Assembly (NCBI RefSeq): GCF_016820655.1
Contig: NZ_WSFT01000029.1
Location: forward strand, 1 to 64,000
Length of the DNA: 64,000 nt
Direction: 5' to 3'
Source of the DNA: Anaeromonas frigoriresistens
Lineage (GTDB): Bacteria; Bacillota; Clostridia; Tissierellales; SIT17
Shown here: in pieces, positions 25,228 through 33,948 of the stretch
Layout: every line of letters begins with the position of its first letter
How positions within the stretch are numbered: the first letter of the stretch is position 1
Made by a program: the position numbers and the translations under genes
The notes under the pieces: generated by a model
Database searches by the model: none
What the model saw: the letters and a program-made list of their open reading frames with translations, nothing else
Told to the model about the DNA's origin: nothing

Positions 25228-25260
25228 ATAACATGGAGGATTATTCCTTTCTATGTAGAA
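25226..25260 (+). repeat. Right copy of the repeat flanking the HEPN-like gene
   Basis: About 28 of 35 positions match 24581-24615. The hairpin bases differ in a compensatory way (AGGA/TCCT with a TTAT loop instead of AGGAA/TTCCT), so the fold may be kept as an RNA leader for the next gene. Confidence 0.6.
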
Positions 25261-25287
25261 GTTTGTAAGTAGAGGGGAGGTGATAGC

Positions 25288-25500
25288 ATGAAACTTGGTT
25301 TAAGTGAAAATGAAATCAACCAAATATTAGAGAATAATGGAATTGCTAAAGGTGACATGGTCTCTGCTGAAAATTTAAGAAAAGCCATTTCCAAAGCAAT
25401 AGAAGAAAACAACAAGAAAATTAGAGAAGATATAAGACAGGTAATAAATGAAGATACTAAAAAAGGTTTAAGAAAAAAAGGAATAGTTCCTCCTTTGTAG
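25288..25500 (+). CDS. Small helical phage protein, unknown function
   Basis: 70 residues, LSENEINQILENNGIAKGDM then charged helices. AGGGGAGGTGATAGC ribosome site. Resembles short conserved clostridial phage proteins encoded just before the HNH/terminase genes. No catalytic motif. Confidence 0.6.
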   Translation: MKLGLSENEINQILENNGIAKGDMVSAENLRKAISKAIEENNKKIREDIRQVINEDTKKGLRKKGIVPPL

Positions 25501-25520
25501 ATTAGAACAATACATTTTAA

Positions 25521-25550
25521 TTGTTAAATCCTTCCTAACTATATTATAAT
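25521..25550 (+). promoter_or_regulatory. Sigma-A promoter of the glycine-zipper gene
   Basis: TTGTTA (25521-25526), 18-bp spacer, TATAAT (25545-25550), 25 bases before the start of the gene at 25575. With the terminator at 26067 it makes an independent transcription unit. Confidence 0.65.
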
Positions 25551-25574
25551 TAATATAAAAAGGAGGGATTTATT

Positions 25575-26066
25575 TTGGGTTTATTTAGTAAGAAAAATAA
25601 AGATGACAATGTGGTTAGTACACAAGTAAAGTTCTTTGATGGATTGGACTTATTCTTTAAAGGTGAATTAGTAGAATTAAGTTACAATAAAGAAGAAAAG
25701 AAAGTAATAATAGAGTCTAAGTTTAAGGATAAGAGGACAGGGGAAAAGAAGAAAGCTAACTTAAGTGTAGATAAGATTAAGAGAGCTGAGTTTTTAAATG
25801 AACAAGAAATAATAGAAAAACAAAAGAGTGTTGGAGGAAGAGCTGTAGTTGGAGCTTTAGCATTAGGTCCATTAGGAGCAGTAATAGGTGGAATGACTGG
25901 TATTGGTAAAAAAGAAAAGAAGGGTAAACTTAATCAATACATAATAATAAATTATGATGAAGATAAAGTTTTATCATTCGAATTACCACCTACTAATTTT
26001 AGTTTCATTAAAGTAATGAATGCAATAAATAATGATATAAAAGTTGAGAGTGAAATAGAACTATAA
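25575..26066 (+). CDS. Glycine-zipper-like protein with its own promoter and terminator (moron)
   Basis: 163 residues from TTG 25575, after AAAAAGGAGGG. Residues about 20-75 are a beta-rich domain similar to short PH-like or SHOCT-associated domains. A glycine-rich hydrophobic stretch follows, VVGALALGPLGAVIGGMTGIG (interrupted here only by numbering, about 95-117), which is a glycine zipper able to insert in membranes. Then a second beta segment, YIIINYDEDKVLSFELPP. Isolated by promoter and terminator inside the prophage, so it may be expressed in the lysogen. Function unknown. Confidence 0.6.
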   Translation: MGLFSKKNKDDNVVSTQVKFFDGLDLFFKGELVELSYNKEEKKVIIESKFKDKRTGEKKKANLSVDKIKRAEFLNEQEIIEKQKSVGGRAVVGALALGPLGAVIGGMTGIGKKEKKGKLNQYIIINYDEDKVLSFELPPTNFSFIKVMNAINNDIKVESEIEL

Positions 26067-26090
26067 GACATCCAATAGGGTGTCTTTTTT
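26067..26090 (+). terminator. Terminator of the glycine-zipper gene
   Basis: GACATCC/GGGTGTC stem (one G-T pair), AATA loop, T6. Confidence 0.85.
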
Positions 26091-26105
26091 ATATGGAGAG
26101 ATTAT

Positions 26106-26405
26106 ATGGCAAAGGAATGGGCTAAGTGGTTTTATAAGAGTAGAGCTTGGAAGAAGTGTAGAGCTGCATATATAAAGAAAGTAATTGGTATATGTGAACA
26201 CTGTGGTAATCCAGGATATATTGTAGACCATATAGAGGAGATAACTCCAGATAATATTAATGATCCAGAGATAACATTGAATCATGATAACTTACAGTAC
26301 TTATGTTTATCATGTCACAACAAGAAGACCTTTAAGAAGAAGGAAGCAACAAGAGAAGGATTGGTATTCAATGAGAGAGGAGAGCTGATCAAGGATGGAT
26401 ATTAG
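26106..26405 (+). CDS. HNH endonuclease (packaging-associated)
   Basis: 99 residues. Zinc-binding CEHCG and CLSCHN, catalytic core VDHIEEITPDNINDPEITLNHDNLQYLC. Small HNH proteins immediately upstream of P27-type terminases are needed for cos cleavage and DNA packaging in HK97-like phages. The position here, before the small terminase and a candidate cos site, fits that role. Confidence 0.9.
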   Translation: MAKEWAKWFYKSRAWKKCRAAYIKKVIGICEHCGNPGYIVDHIEEITPDNINDPEITLNHDNLQYLCLSCHNKKTFKKKEATREGLVFNERGELIKDGY

Positions 26406-26535
26406 AGTAGTCTGTAATAAGTGTAGAAAAGAAGCTCCAATAGACAAAGAGAAGAGTAATCTAAATTGGAAGGTATATGATGAGAGTAAGTCTTGTAAGT
26501 GTGGAGGAGAATGGAAGATGATACTCCCCCCATAA
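26395..26535 (+). CDS. Zinc-ribbon mini-protein
   Basis: 46 residues, overlapping the HNH gene by 11 bp. CNKC (7-10) and CKC (34-36) suggest a small zinc ribbon. Unknown role, possibly helping the HNH/terminase complex. Confidence 0.5.
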   Translation: MDIRVVCNKCRKEAPIDKEKSNLNWKVYDESKSCKCGGEWKMILPP

Positions 26536-26556
26536 AGAAGCAATATATTAATATTA

Positions 26557-26615
26557 CAGGGACCGGTGGGGGTACAACCGTTTAACACACAGGTAATTTT
26601 CCATGAGGGGGGGCA
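26557..26615 (+). other. G+C-rich island between HNH and small terminase, candidate cos site
   Basis: After an AT-rich run, the bases CAGGGACCGGTGGGGGTACA (26557-26576) and the following ACCGTTTAACACACAGG stand out by composition and include the palindrome ACCGGT (26562-26567). This is the usual place of cos in HNH-containing HK97-like phages. Cleavage position not determinable from one sequence. Confidence 0.35.
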
Positions 26616-26622
26616 TAAAATA

Positions 26623-26988
26623 ATGGCCAAACTTAGCAAGAAAAAACAAAACGAACTAATAGATGAAGAGATTAATAAAATGTTAGATTTATTTAAAGAT
26701 ATTTCTGAAGATAAAAAGGAACTTGCAATGAGATTAATTGAAAGAGTGGCTTTTATGACTATTACTCTTCAGATATTAGAAGATAATATTAAAACCAAAG
26801 GTCCAACATATAATTTTGTTCAAGGTTCTCAAAAAATGATTGTAGAAAATCCATCTCAGAAATCATATAACACAATGATTAATAGATATACTACTGCATA
26901 CGATAAATTGATTAATCTACTACCTAAAGAACCAAAGGGGGATGTAGGAGATGGATTTGAAAAATTCGTTAATTCTAGAACCGACTAA
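26623..26988 (+). CDS. Terminase small subunit (P27 family)
   Basis: 121 residues from ATG 26623, with GAGGGGGGG upstream; a longer frame to GTG 26566 would run through the candidate cos site. KKKQNELIDEEINKMLDLFKDI, then NDIK-type helices and YTTAYDKLINLLPKEPKGDVGDGFEKF, as in P27-type small terminases. It recognises the packaging site and overlaps the large subunit gene by 38 bp. Confidence 0.75.
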   Translation: MAKLSKKKQNELIDEEINKMLDLFKDISEDKKELAMRLIERVAFMTITLQILEDNIKTKGPTYNFVQGSQKMIVENPSQKSYNTMINRYTTAYDKLINLLPKEPKGDVGDGFEKFVNSRTD

Positions 26989-28738
26989 ATATCTGAGAAA
27001 TGATCCTGATATTATTTTTGGAAAAATAAAACCTAGAATTAATGCTGATGGTCTTAAAGAATACCCTGAAAATTATAATCCCATATTAGAGTATTGGGAG
27101 CAAATACAAAGCAATAAAATAATAGTCTCAAAAAAAGTATATCAGCAGTATGAAGAAATAGTTAAATGGATAAATAATGATGGATATAAAGAATGGTTTT
27201 ACTCTAGTAAGAGAGCTAATCATGTAATAGAATTTGCTGAAAATTTTTGTCGACACTCCAAAGGAAAATTAGCAGGTCAAAGAGTTGAACTGGAACTTTG
27301 GGAGAAAGCGTATATAGCAAGTGTTTATGGATTCATAGATATTGAAGGTAATAGAAAACATCAAAGAGTTATTCTTATTGTTGGAAAGAAAAATGGTAAA
27401 TCTTTATTAGCTTCAATTATGGGTTTATATGGATTAATTGGAGATGGTGAAGGTGGTCCAGAAGTTTATGCAGTAGCTACCAAAAAGGATCAGTCAAAAA
27501 TAATATGGCTTGAGTCTAAAAGGATGGTAAAAAAATCACCAGCTTTAAGAAAGAGATTAAAAACATTAGTATCAGAAATAAGTTTTGAACTCAATGACGG
27601 TGTATTTAAAGCCCTAGCATCTGACAGTGATAGTCTAGATGGATTAAATATTCATGTAGTACTTATGGATGAGTGGCATCAATGGAAAAATGGAAGAGCA
27701 CTATACGATATAATGGCTGATGGTATAACTGCTAGGGAACAACCTTTAATAAGTATGACTTCAACAGCTGGGACTATAAGAGAAGATATATTTGATGAAA
27801 TATATGAAGAAGCAGAAATCCAATTTAACAATATGAAATTAGGAAACGAGGTTGATGATAGGACCTTGTTTTTTATTTATGAATTAGATAAGAAAAGCGA
27901 ATGGAGAAATGCAAATAATTGGATGAAAGCAAATCCTGGCTTAGGTACTATAAAGAAGTTAAGAGCATTACAAGATAAGTCTAAAAGAGTAGCGAATAAT
28001 TTAAGATTAGAAAAAAACTTTGTCTGTAAAGAATTTAATATAAGAGAAACTTCAACAGAAACATGGTTAACATTTGAAGAATTAAATAATCCAGCAACCT
28101 ATGATTTAAGCATATTAAAGCCTAGGTATGGAATTGGTGGTTCTGACCTTGCATCTACAACGGACCTTACTTGTGGAACAGTTATATTTATGGTTCCAAA
28201 TGATTCTACAATTTATGTACTTCAGATGTATTGGTTACCTGAAGAATTACTTGATCAGAGAGTTAAAGAAGATAAGATCCCTTATGATATATGGCTAGAA
28301 CAAGGATTATTGAGAACAACACCAGGTAATAAAGTTCATTATAAGTATGTAACAGAATGGTTCCAGGAAGTTCAAAATGAATATGATATCTACATTCCCT
28401 GGCATGGATATGATGGATGGTCTGCAGAGTATTATGTAGAGGAAATGAGGAATTACTTTGGAAAAGATGGTATGGAGCCAGTAATACAAGGGAAAAAAAG
28501 TTTAAGTGGACCTATGAAATCATTAGGAGCAGATTTAGCAAGTAAAAAGATAAATTACAATAATAATCCTATTTTAAAATGGTGTTTATCAAACACTTCT
28601 ATAGATGTAGATAAAAATGGCAATATACAACCTGTTAAGACTAGTAATCGAAGAAGAAGGATAGATGGTACAGCTAGTCTTCTAGATGCTTGTGTAGCAT
28701 TGGAGAGACATTATGAAGATTATATTAATTTAATCTAG
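26951..28738 (+). CDS. Terminase large subunit
   Basis: 595 residues. ATPase: Walker A-like LIVGKKNGKSLLAS, Walker B VVLMDEWHQW, coupling motif SMTSTAG. Nuclease domain with GGSDLASTTDLTC and later Asp residues (WHGYDGW). Packages DNA into proheads by ATP hydrolysis and cuts it. Full-length for the HK97/P27-associated type. Confidence 0.93.
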   Translation: MDLKNSLILEPTKYLRNDPDIIFGKIKPRINADGLKEYPENYNPILEYWEQIQSNKIIVSKKVYQQYEEIVKWINNDGYKEWFYSSKRANHVIEFAENFCRHSKGKLAGQRVELELWEKAYIASVYGFIDIEGNRKHQRVILIVGKKNGKSLLASIMGLYGLIGDGEGGPEVYAVATKKDQSKIIWLESKRMVKKSPALRKRLKTLVSEISFELNDGVFKALASDSDSLDGLNIHVVLMDEWHQWKNGRALYDIMADGITAREQPLISMTSTAGTIREDIFDEIYEEAEIQFNNMKLGNEVDDRTLFFIYELDKKSEWRNANNWMKANPGLGTIKKLRALQDKSKRVANNLRLEKNFVCKEFNIRETSTETWLTFEELNNPATYDLSILKPRYGIGGSDLASTTDLTCGTVIFMVPNDSTIYVLQMYWLPEELLDQRVKEDKIPYDIWLEQGLLRTTPGNKVHYKYVTEWFQEVQNEYDIYIPWHGYDGWSAEYYVEEMRNYFGKDGMEPVIQGKKSLSGPMKSLGADLASKKINYNNNPILKWCLSNTSIDVDKNGNIQPVKTSNRRRRIDGTASLLDACVALERHYEDYINLI

Positions 28739-28752
28739 AGGGAGGTGATCTA

Positions 28753-29898
28753 TTGGGTATATTTAATAAGTTTTGGAATAAAGGAGTTACAGTATCGAGT
28801 TATAAAATGATAACAGATAGAGGTAATGGTTTTTATGCTTGGAATGGGAAATTATATCAATCTGATATTGTTAGGTCAGCTATAAGACCAAAGGCTCAAG
28901 CTATAGGTAAGATAATAGGAAAACATATAAGGAATGGTCCAGAAGGATTAAAAGTAAATCCAGAACCATATATGAAGTTTCTACTGGAAGAACCTAACCC
29001 CTATATGACAGGACAAATGTTACAAGAAAAACTTGCAATACAATTAGAATTAAACAATAATGCTTTTGCTTATATTGAAAGAGATGAAAATAATTATCCC
29101 ATAGCTATATATCCTATTTCTGCTACAAGTAGTGAAGCTATACAAAGTGATCAAGGAATACTATATCTTAGATTCGTTTTGAATAATGGCAAAACAGTTA
29201 CATTTAAGTATACAGATATCATTCACTTAAGAAAAGATTTTAATGATAATGAATTATTTGGAGACAATCCAGCTCAATCCTTAACACCTTTAATGGAAAT
29301 TGTAAATACATCTGATCAAGGAATAGTTAAAGCTATTAAAAACTCTAATATCATTAAATGGTTACTTAAGTTTAATCAGACCTTAAGACCAGAGGATATA
29401 AAGAAACAAACTAAACAATTTATAGATGATTTTATGAATATTGAAAGTGAAACAGTAGGAGCTGCAGGTACGGATGCGAAAGTAGATGCTATACAAGTAG
29501 AGCCTAAAGACTATGTACCAAACTACAAGCAAACAGAGTCTACAGTAAATAGGATACATTCGTTCTTTAATACTAATCAAAAAATAATTCAAGGAAATTA
29601 CAATGAAAATGAATGGATTTCATATTATGAAGCAAGTATAGAGCCTGTGGTAATGCAATTATCTGGTGAATATACTAGAAAGTTATTTTCAAGACGTGAA
29701 AGAGGTTTTGGAAATAAAATTATATTTGAGAGTTCTAATTTAACATTTGCTAGCATGAGTACTAAATTAGGATTATCTAAATTTGTGGAATTAGGAATAT
29801 TTAATCCTAATGAATTAAGAGAAATTATGAACTATGCACCAAGAGAAGGTGGAGATGAGTATGTAAGAAGATTAGATACTAGACCTACAAGCGAGTAA
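28753..29898 (+). CDS. Portal protein (HK97 family)
   Basis: 381 residues from TTG 28753, after GGGAGGTGATC. Contains PYMKFLLEEPNPYMTGQMLQEKL and IHLRKDFNDNELFGDNPAQSL, hallmarks of HK97-type portals. Forms the dodecameric DNA channel at the capsid vertex. Followed by the prohead protease gene after 13 bp. Confidence 0.92.
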   Translation: MGIFNKFWNKGVTVSSYKMITDRGNGFYAWNGKLYQSDIVRSAIRPKAQAIGKIIGKHIRNGPEGLKVNPEPYMKFLLEEPNPYMTGQMLQEKLAIQLELNNNAFAYIERDENNYPIAIYPISATSSEAIQSDQGILYLRFVLNNGKTVTFKYTDIIHLRKDFNDNELFGDNPAQSLTPLMEIVNTSDQGIVKAIKNSNIIKWLLKFNQTLRPEDIKKQTKQFIDDFMNIESETVGAAGTDAKVDAIQVEPKDYVPNYKQTESTVNRIHSFFNTNQKIIQGNYNENEWISYYEASIEPVVMQLSGEYTRKLFSRRERGFGNKIIFESSNLTFASMSTKLGLSKFVELGIFNPNELREIMNYAPREGGDEYVRRLDTRPTSE

Positions 29899-29911
29899 AG
29901 GAGGTGAGTAG

Positions 29912-30613
29912 ATGAGAAAAATCAATATTAAAGGTGCTATTGTAGATAATGATGAAAAATGGATTTATGATTGGTTTGAAATGGACTCCACATGTCCAAA
30001 AGAAGTGGAGGATGAACTTAATAAAGCTAATGGTGAAGAAGTTGAAGTCATAATAAATTCTCTTGGAGGAAGTGTATTTGCAGGATCAGAAATATATACC
30101 CTATTAAAATCTTATAATGGAAATACAATAGGAAAAATTGTTGGTGTAGCTGCAAGTGCTGCAAGTATAGCAGGAATGGGTGTAAATAAGTTGATGATTT
30201 CACCTACAGCGGAAATAATGATTCATAATGTTTCTGGAGGAATTAGAGGAGATTATAGAGATATGGAGCATGCAGCTATAATGCTAAAAGATTATAATAG
30301 TACAATAGCCAATGCTTATATGATTAAAAGTGGAATGGGTAAAGAAGAGTTACTTGATATGATGAACAAAGAAACCTGGCTTACTCCAGAAAAATCATTA
30401 GAATACAAATTAGTTGATGAAATCATGTTCATGGATAATAATTTAAAGCTATCAGCTAGTATTGGGGTCTCAAATATAATTCCTCATGATGTAATTAATA
30501 AAATGAGAAATATGAAAGATAAGTTTAATCCGACTATTGATAAGTCGGATATTTTTATGCAACAAAAAGCTCAAGCAAAACTGCAATTATTAAAATTAAA
30601 AGGAGAGATGTAA
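29912..30613 (+). CDS. ClpP-like prohead protease
   Basis: 233 residues. ClpP fold: VIINSLGGSVFAGSEIY, nucleophile Ser in GVAASAASIAGMG, catalytic His in IMIHNVSGG. Such proteases remove the scaffold part of the capsid protein encoded next. C-terminal 40 residues helical. Confidence 0.92.
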   Translation: MRKINIKGAIVDNDEKWIYDWFEMDSTCPKEVEDELNKANGEEVEVIINSLGGSVFAGSEIYTLLKSYNGNTIGKIVGVAASAASIAGMGVNKLMISPTAEIMIHNVSGGIRGDYRDMEHAAIMLKDYNSTIANAYMIKSGMGKEELLDMMNKETWLTPEKSLEYKLVDEIMFMDNNLKLSASIGVSNIIPHDVINKMRNMKDKFNPTIDKSDIFMQQKAQAKLQLLKLKGEM

Positions 30614-30614
30614 A

Positions 30615-31850
30615 GTGAATAAAGAAAAATACTTAAAACAGAGAAATGAGTTATTAACAGAGGTTGAGAATCTTATTAATGAAGGAAAGATTGATGAGTC
30701 TAATGCTAAGATGAAAGAAATAGAAGACTTAGACAATAAATATGAAGAAGCATCTAAAGCAAATGTTAATATGAATGCTTTAAAAGATAGAACTAAAGGG
30801 TTAAATTTAGAAAATAACTCTATAAAAGTGGAAGGGGGTCAAGTAGTGGACAATATTGATAATAAAGTACAACAAATCAATGATATAACTAATACATTTG
30901 AATATAGAAATGCTTTTATGAATTTCTGTAAAACTGGAGAAATGAATGAAACATTAAGGAATGTAAATGAAAGCACTTCTACAAGTGATGCAGGAGCAGT
31001 AATTCCTACTACCATAATGCAAGAAGTAATTAAAAAGATGGAGTCCTATGGCCAGATATTTAATAGAGTTAGAAAAACAAATATTAAAGGTGGAGTAGAA
31101 GTACCAATTTTATCATTAAAACCTACTGCTAAGTGGATTGGAGAAAACACTTCTTCTGATAGACAGAAAACACAGCTTAATACAAATGTTTCATTTAGCT
31201 ACCATGGGTTGGAATGTAAGATAGCAATATCATTATTGACAGATGTTACTACTCTAGCAATATTTGAAAAGACTATTACAGATTTAATAGTTGAGGCTAT
31301 GATTAAGGCTATGGATAAAGCTATAATCAAAGGAACTGGTGTAGGTCAGCCTAAAGGAATAACTGTAGATACTAGAATACCAGCAGAACAAAAAATAGAG
31401 TTATCACCAACTGAAATATCTAGTTGGAAGGGATGGAAAACAAAAGTATTTGCTAAGATACCTTTATCATATAGAGCTGGTGGATCATTCATTATGGCTG
31501 CAGGTACATTTGAAGGTCAAATAGATGGAATGGTAGATGATAATGGCCAACCAATAGGGAGAACAAACTATGGTATTACTAATGGACCACAAGAGAGATT
31601 TGGAGGAAGAGAAGTAATTTTAGTTGAGGATGATGTAATTGCTCCTTATGATTCTGCAGCTACTGGAGATATTGTAGCAGTATTCTGTAAGTTATCAGAT
31701 TACTGTATTAACTCTAATATGCAAATAACAATGTTTAGATGGTTAGATCATGACACCAATCAGTATGTAGATAAAGCTATATTAGTAGCAGATGGTAAGA
31801 TATTAGATCCTAATGGAGTAATTATAGTTAAGAAAGGTGCAGCAGTATAA
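30615..31850 (+). CDS. Major capsid protein (HK97 gp5-like) with N-terminal scaffold
   Basis: 411 residues. Residues 1-75 are a coiled-coil delta domain (ENLINEGKIDESNAKMKEIEDL) expected to be cut off by the protease. The HK97 fold follows, with GAVIPTTIMQEVIKKME, AKWIGENTSSDR and IKGTGVGQPKGI. 1 bp after the protease gene. A hairpin follows its stop codon directly. Confidence 0.93.
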   Translation: MNKEKYLKQRNELLTEVENLINEGKIDESNAKMKEIEDLDNKYEEASKANVNMNALKDRTKGLNLENNSIKVEGGQVVDNIDNKVQQINDITNTFEYRNAFMNFCKTGEMNETLRNVNESTSTSDAGAVIPTTIMQEVIKKMESYGQIFNRVRKTNIKGGVEVPILSLKPTAKWIGENTSSDRQKTQLNTNVSFSYHGLECKIAISLLTDVTTLAIFEKTITDLIVEAMIKAMDKAIIKGTGVGQPKGITVDTRIPAEQKIELSPTEISSWKGWKTKVFAKIPLSYRAGGSFIMAAGTFEGQIDGMVDDNGQPIGRTNYGITNGPQERFGGREVILVEDDVIAPYDSAATGDIVAVFCKLSDYCINSNMQITMFRWLDHDTNQYVDKAILVADGKILDPNGVIIVKKGAAV

Positions 31851-31876
31851 GAGAGGGGTTAATCCCTTCTCTTTTT
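31850..31876 (+). terminator. Hairpin after the capsid gene, probable partial terminator
   Basis: AGAGAGGGG pairs with TCCCTTCTCT (one G-T pair) and is followed by TTTTT. The tail genes continue downstream without another clear promoter, so leaky termination or mRNA 3'-end protection is likely. Confidence 0.6.
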
Positions 31877-31898
31877 CTTATTGAGGGAGGTGTATCAA

Positions 31899-32099
31899 AT
31901 GGCAAATGGAGATAAAGCTAAGAAATCAGATAAAGAGACAATTAAAGTAAAAGAAGAAGATAAGGTTATTGTTTTTAAGGCCAATAAACCTTTAAATAAG
32001 GAAGAATTTGAATTACTTTCAGATATAGTCAAATCTGAACATAAGAAATCAGGAGTAAAGATAGTTTTAATGCCTTATTCATGTGAAGTAGGTGAGTAG
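31899..32099 (+). CDS. Small phage structural-region protein, unknown function
   Basis: 66 residues from ATG 31899, with GGGAGGTG upstream; TTG 31881 would place the ribosome site inside the gene. Lys/Glu-rich N-terminus, then VIVFKANKPLNKEEFELLSDIV and VKIVLMPYSCEV. Lies between capsid and head-tail connector genes. Confidence 0.6.
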   Translation: MANGDKAKKSDKETIKVKEEDKVIVFKANKPLNKEEFELLSDIVKSEHKKSGVKIVLMPYSCEVGE

Positions 32100-32101
32100 A
32101 A

Positions 32102-32386
32102 ATGATTGAAGATGTAAAATTATCATTAAGAATAAAAAGCAATGCCTTTGATGCAGAAATTGAAGGATTAATAGATGCTGCTATATCAGATTTAAAACTA
32201 TCAGGAGTTTTAGAGAATAAAATTAATACTACTGAAACAGATCCTTTGATTAAGAGAGCAGTAATTTTATATTGTAAAGCAAACTTTGGATATGATAATC
32301 CTCATGCAGAAAAATTTATGGATAGTTATGTAATGTTAAAGACTCATTTAACACTTTCCACAGATTATACGGAGGAAGTGGTATAG
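32102..32386 (+). CDS. Head-tail connector protein (HK97 gp6-like)
   Basis: 94 residues, all-helical: VKLSLRIKSNAFDAEIEGLIDAAISDLKLSGV and LIKRAVILYCKANFGYDNPHAEKF are characteristic of the phage_gp6 / QLRG-like connector family. Ring between portal and tail. Confidence 0.85.
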   Translation: MIEDVKLSLRIKSNAFDAEIEGLIDAAISDLKLSGVLENKINTTETDPLIKRAVILYCKANFGYDNPHAEKFMDSYVMLKTHLTLSTDYTEEVV

Positions 32387-32698
32387 ATGTGGGATGAAGT
32401 AATAGAACTGGGAAACTATATTGAAACTATAGTGCATGGAGAGGTTATACAAACTTTAGAATGGACCACTATATTTGCTAATAAAAAAAGTGTTAGACAA
32501 TCAGAATTTTATGAAGCAAGAAATTTAGGATTAAAACCGGAGTTAGTATTTGAGGTCCATAGTTTCGAATTTAATAACAATGAAAAAATTAGATTTCCTA
32601 TTGGAGTAAATGGGAAAGAATATGACATCATAAGAGCCTACGATAAGGGAGAAAAAACAGAACTAACAGTAACTAGTTTTACTGGGGGTGAAGTATAA
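32387..32698 (+). CDS. Head closure protein
   Basis: 103 residues directly after the connector (0 bp). QTLEWTTIFANKKSVRQSEFYEARNLGLKPELVFEVHSFE and DIIRAYDKGEKTELTVT match the SPP1 gp16 / phage head-tail adaptor family. Overlaps the next start (TAATG). Confidence 0.8.
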   Translation: MWDEVIELGNYIETIVHGEVIQTLEWTTIFANKKSVRQSEFYEARNLGLKPELVFEVHSFEFNNNEKIRFPIGVNGKEYDIIRAYDKGEKTELTVTSFTGGEV

Positions 32699-33024
32699 TG
32701 GCTAGAAAAGCCTATGAATTTGAGAGTAATTTAGACAAAATAATACCTAAAATAGAAGAAGCTCCTCATAGAGTATTTAATGAGATTGGTAAAGGAATTG
32801 CAAGGGAAGCAAGAACTAAAGTACCACGTAGAACTGGATATCTAAAAAAATCTCTTCAATATTGGGCTAGAAAAAAAGAAATGGACTTACAGATTGGATT
32901 TAAAATATTCTATGCTCCATTTGTTTATGACCATAATGATCCCATAAAGCCAGTGGTGATTAAATATAAAGACTTAATACAACAGTTATTAGCAAGAGCA
33001 TTAAATGAAATAGGTAAGAGGTGA
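32698..33024 (+). CDS. HK97 gp10-like tail-completion protein
   Basis: 108 residues. EIGKGIAREARTKVPRRTGYLKKSLQY is the signature of HK97 gp10 family neck proteins, and FYAPFVYDHNDP is also typical. Confidence 0.87.
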   Translation: MARKAYEFESNLDKIIPKIEEAPHRVFNEIGKGIAREARTKVPRRTGYLKKSLQYWARKKEMDLQIGFKIFYAPFVYDHNDPIKPVVIKYKDLIQQLLARALNEIGKR

Positions 33025-33028
33025 CTAT

Positions 33029-33406
33029 ATGAATATAGATACTAATTTACTATCAGATACTGTATTAGAAGAATTGAAGAAATATCATCCTAGAGTATAT
33101 AGAAATAGAGCACCTCAAAACCCTATTTTTCCTTATATTATTTATGTATTAGATAATCTAGTTGATAGTTTTCCTTCGGAAGATTATTACATCCATATTG
33201 ATGTATATGATGATGGAAACAAATCAGTTAGAGCTATGGAGAATTTAGCTGATATTATTGATAACAATATAAATAATAAAGTATTAAACATCCCAGGATT
33301 AAATATTCATTTTAAAAGAGAAGGTAGACAGTTTGTAGGAAGTGAAGACTTAGGAGGAAAGAATTTAATAAATTTAAGATATAACACAAGAGTATATTTT
33401 AGATAG
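33029..33406 (+). CDS. Tail terminator-like protein
   Basis: 125 residues. LKKYHPRVYRNRAPQNPIFPYIIYVLDN and YIHIDVYDDGNKSVRAMENLADII match the DUF3168/tail-terminator type fold that caps the tail tube. Position between gp10-like and major tail genes agrees. Confidence 0.75.
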   Translation: MNIDTNLLSDTVLEELKKYHPRVYRNRAPQNPIFPYIIYVLDNLVDSFPSEDYYIHIDVYDDGNKSVRAMENLADIIDNNINNKVLNIPGLNIHFKREGRQFVGSEDLGGKNLINLRYNTRVYFR

Positions 33407-33417
33407 GAGGTAAGCAT

Positions 33418-33948
33418 ATGCCAAAAGTAACAGCTGAAAAGATATTATTAGGACATGGAGTAATAACTATAGGGGCAATACCAGTAGGACTTACTAGAGG
33501 TGGGAGTGCCTTTGTGGTAGAGAGAGAAATGAGACAAATTGAAGCAGATGGTGATAGAGGACCTGTTAAAGGGCGAATAGTAATTGACAGTGAAGTTGCA
33601 AAATTAACAGTAAAGGCTTTAGAATTATTTAATGCAGAAGATATGACGAAATATTATCCTGGTACATCATTAACAGAGTTGTCAACAGGAGATCCTCCTA
33701 CTGTTACTGGTAATAAGTGGACTAGTACATTAAAAATATCAGAGGGAGATTATAATGACGTGACATGGACAGGCAAGACTAAGGATGGTAAATCAGTAGT
33801 CATAAAGTTAGAAAATGCTTTAAACATGGGGAATATAGAATGGACTCTAGAAGATAAAAATGAAGCAGTACCAGAATTAGAGTTTACAGCTACTTATGAC
33901 GAGACAACACGAGATACTCCACCTTGGAACGTAGAATTTGCAGCATAG
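33418..33948 (+). CDS. Major tail (tube) protein
   Basis: 176 residues. PKVTAEKILLGHGVITIGAIPVGLTRGGSAFVVEREMRQIEADGDRGPVKG is the start of a siphovirus tube protein, followed by a beta-sandwich; it ends TRDTPPWNVEFAA. Preceded by AGGAGGTAAGC. A strong hairpin follows the stop. Confidence 0.85.
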   Translation: MPKVTAEKILLGHGVITIGAIPVGLTRGGSAFVVEREMRQIEADGDRGPVKGRIVIDSEVAKLTVKALELFNAEDMTKYYPGTSLTELSTGDPPTVTGNKWTSTLKISEGDYNDVTWTGKTKDGKSVVIKLENALNMGNIEWTLEDKNEAVPELEFTATYDETTRDTPPWNVEFAA

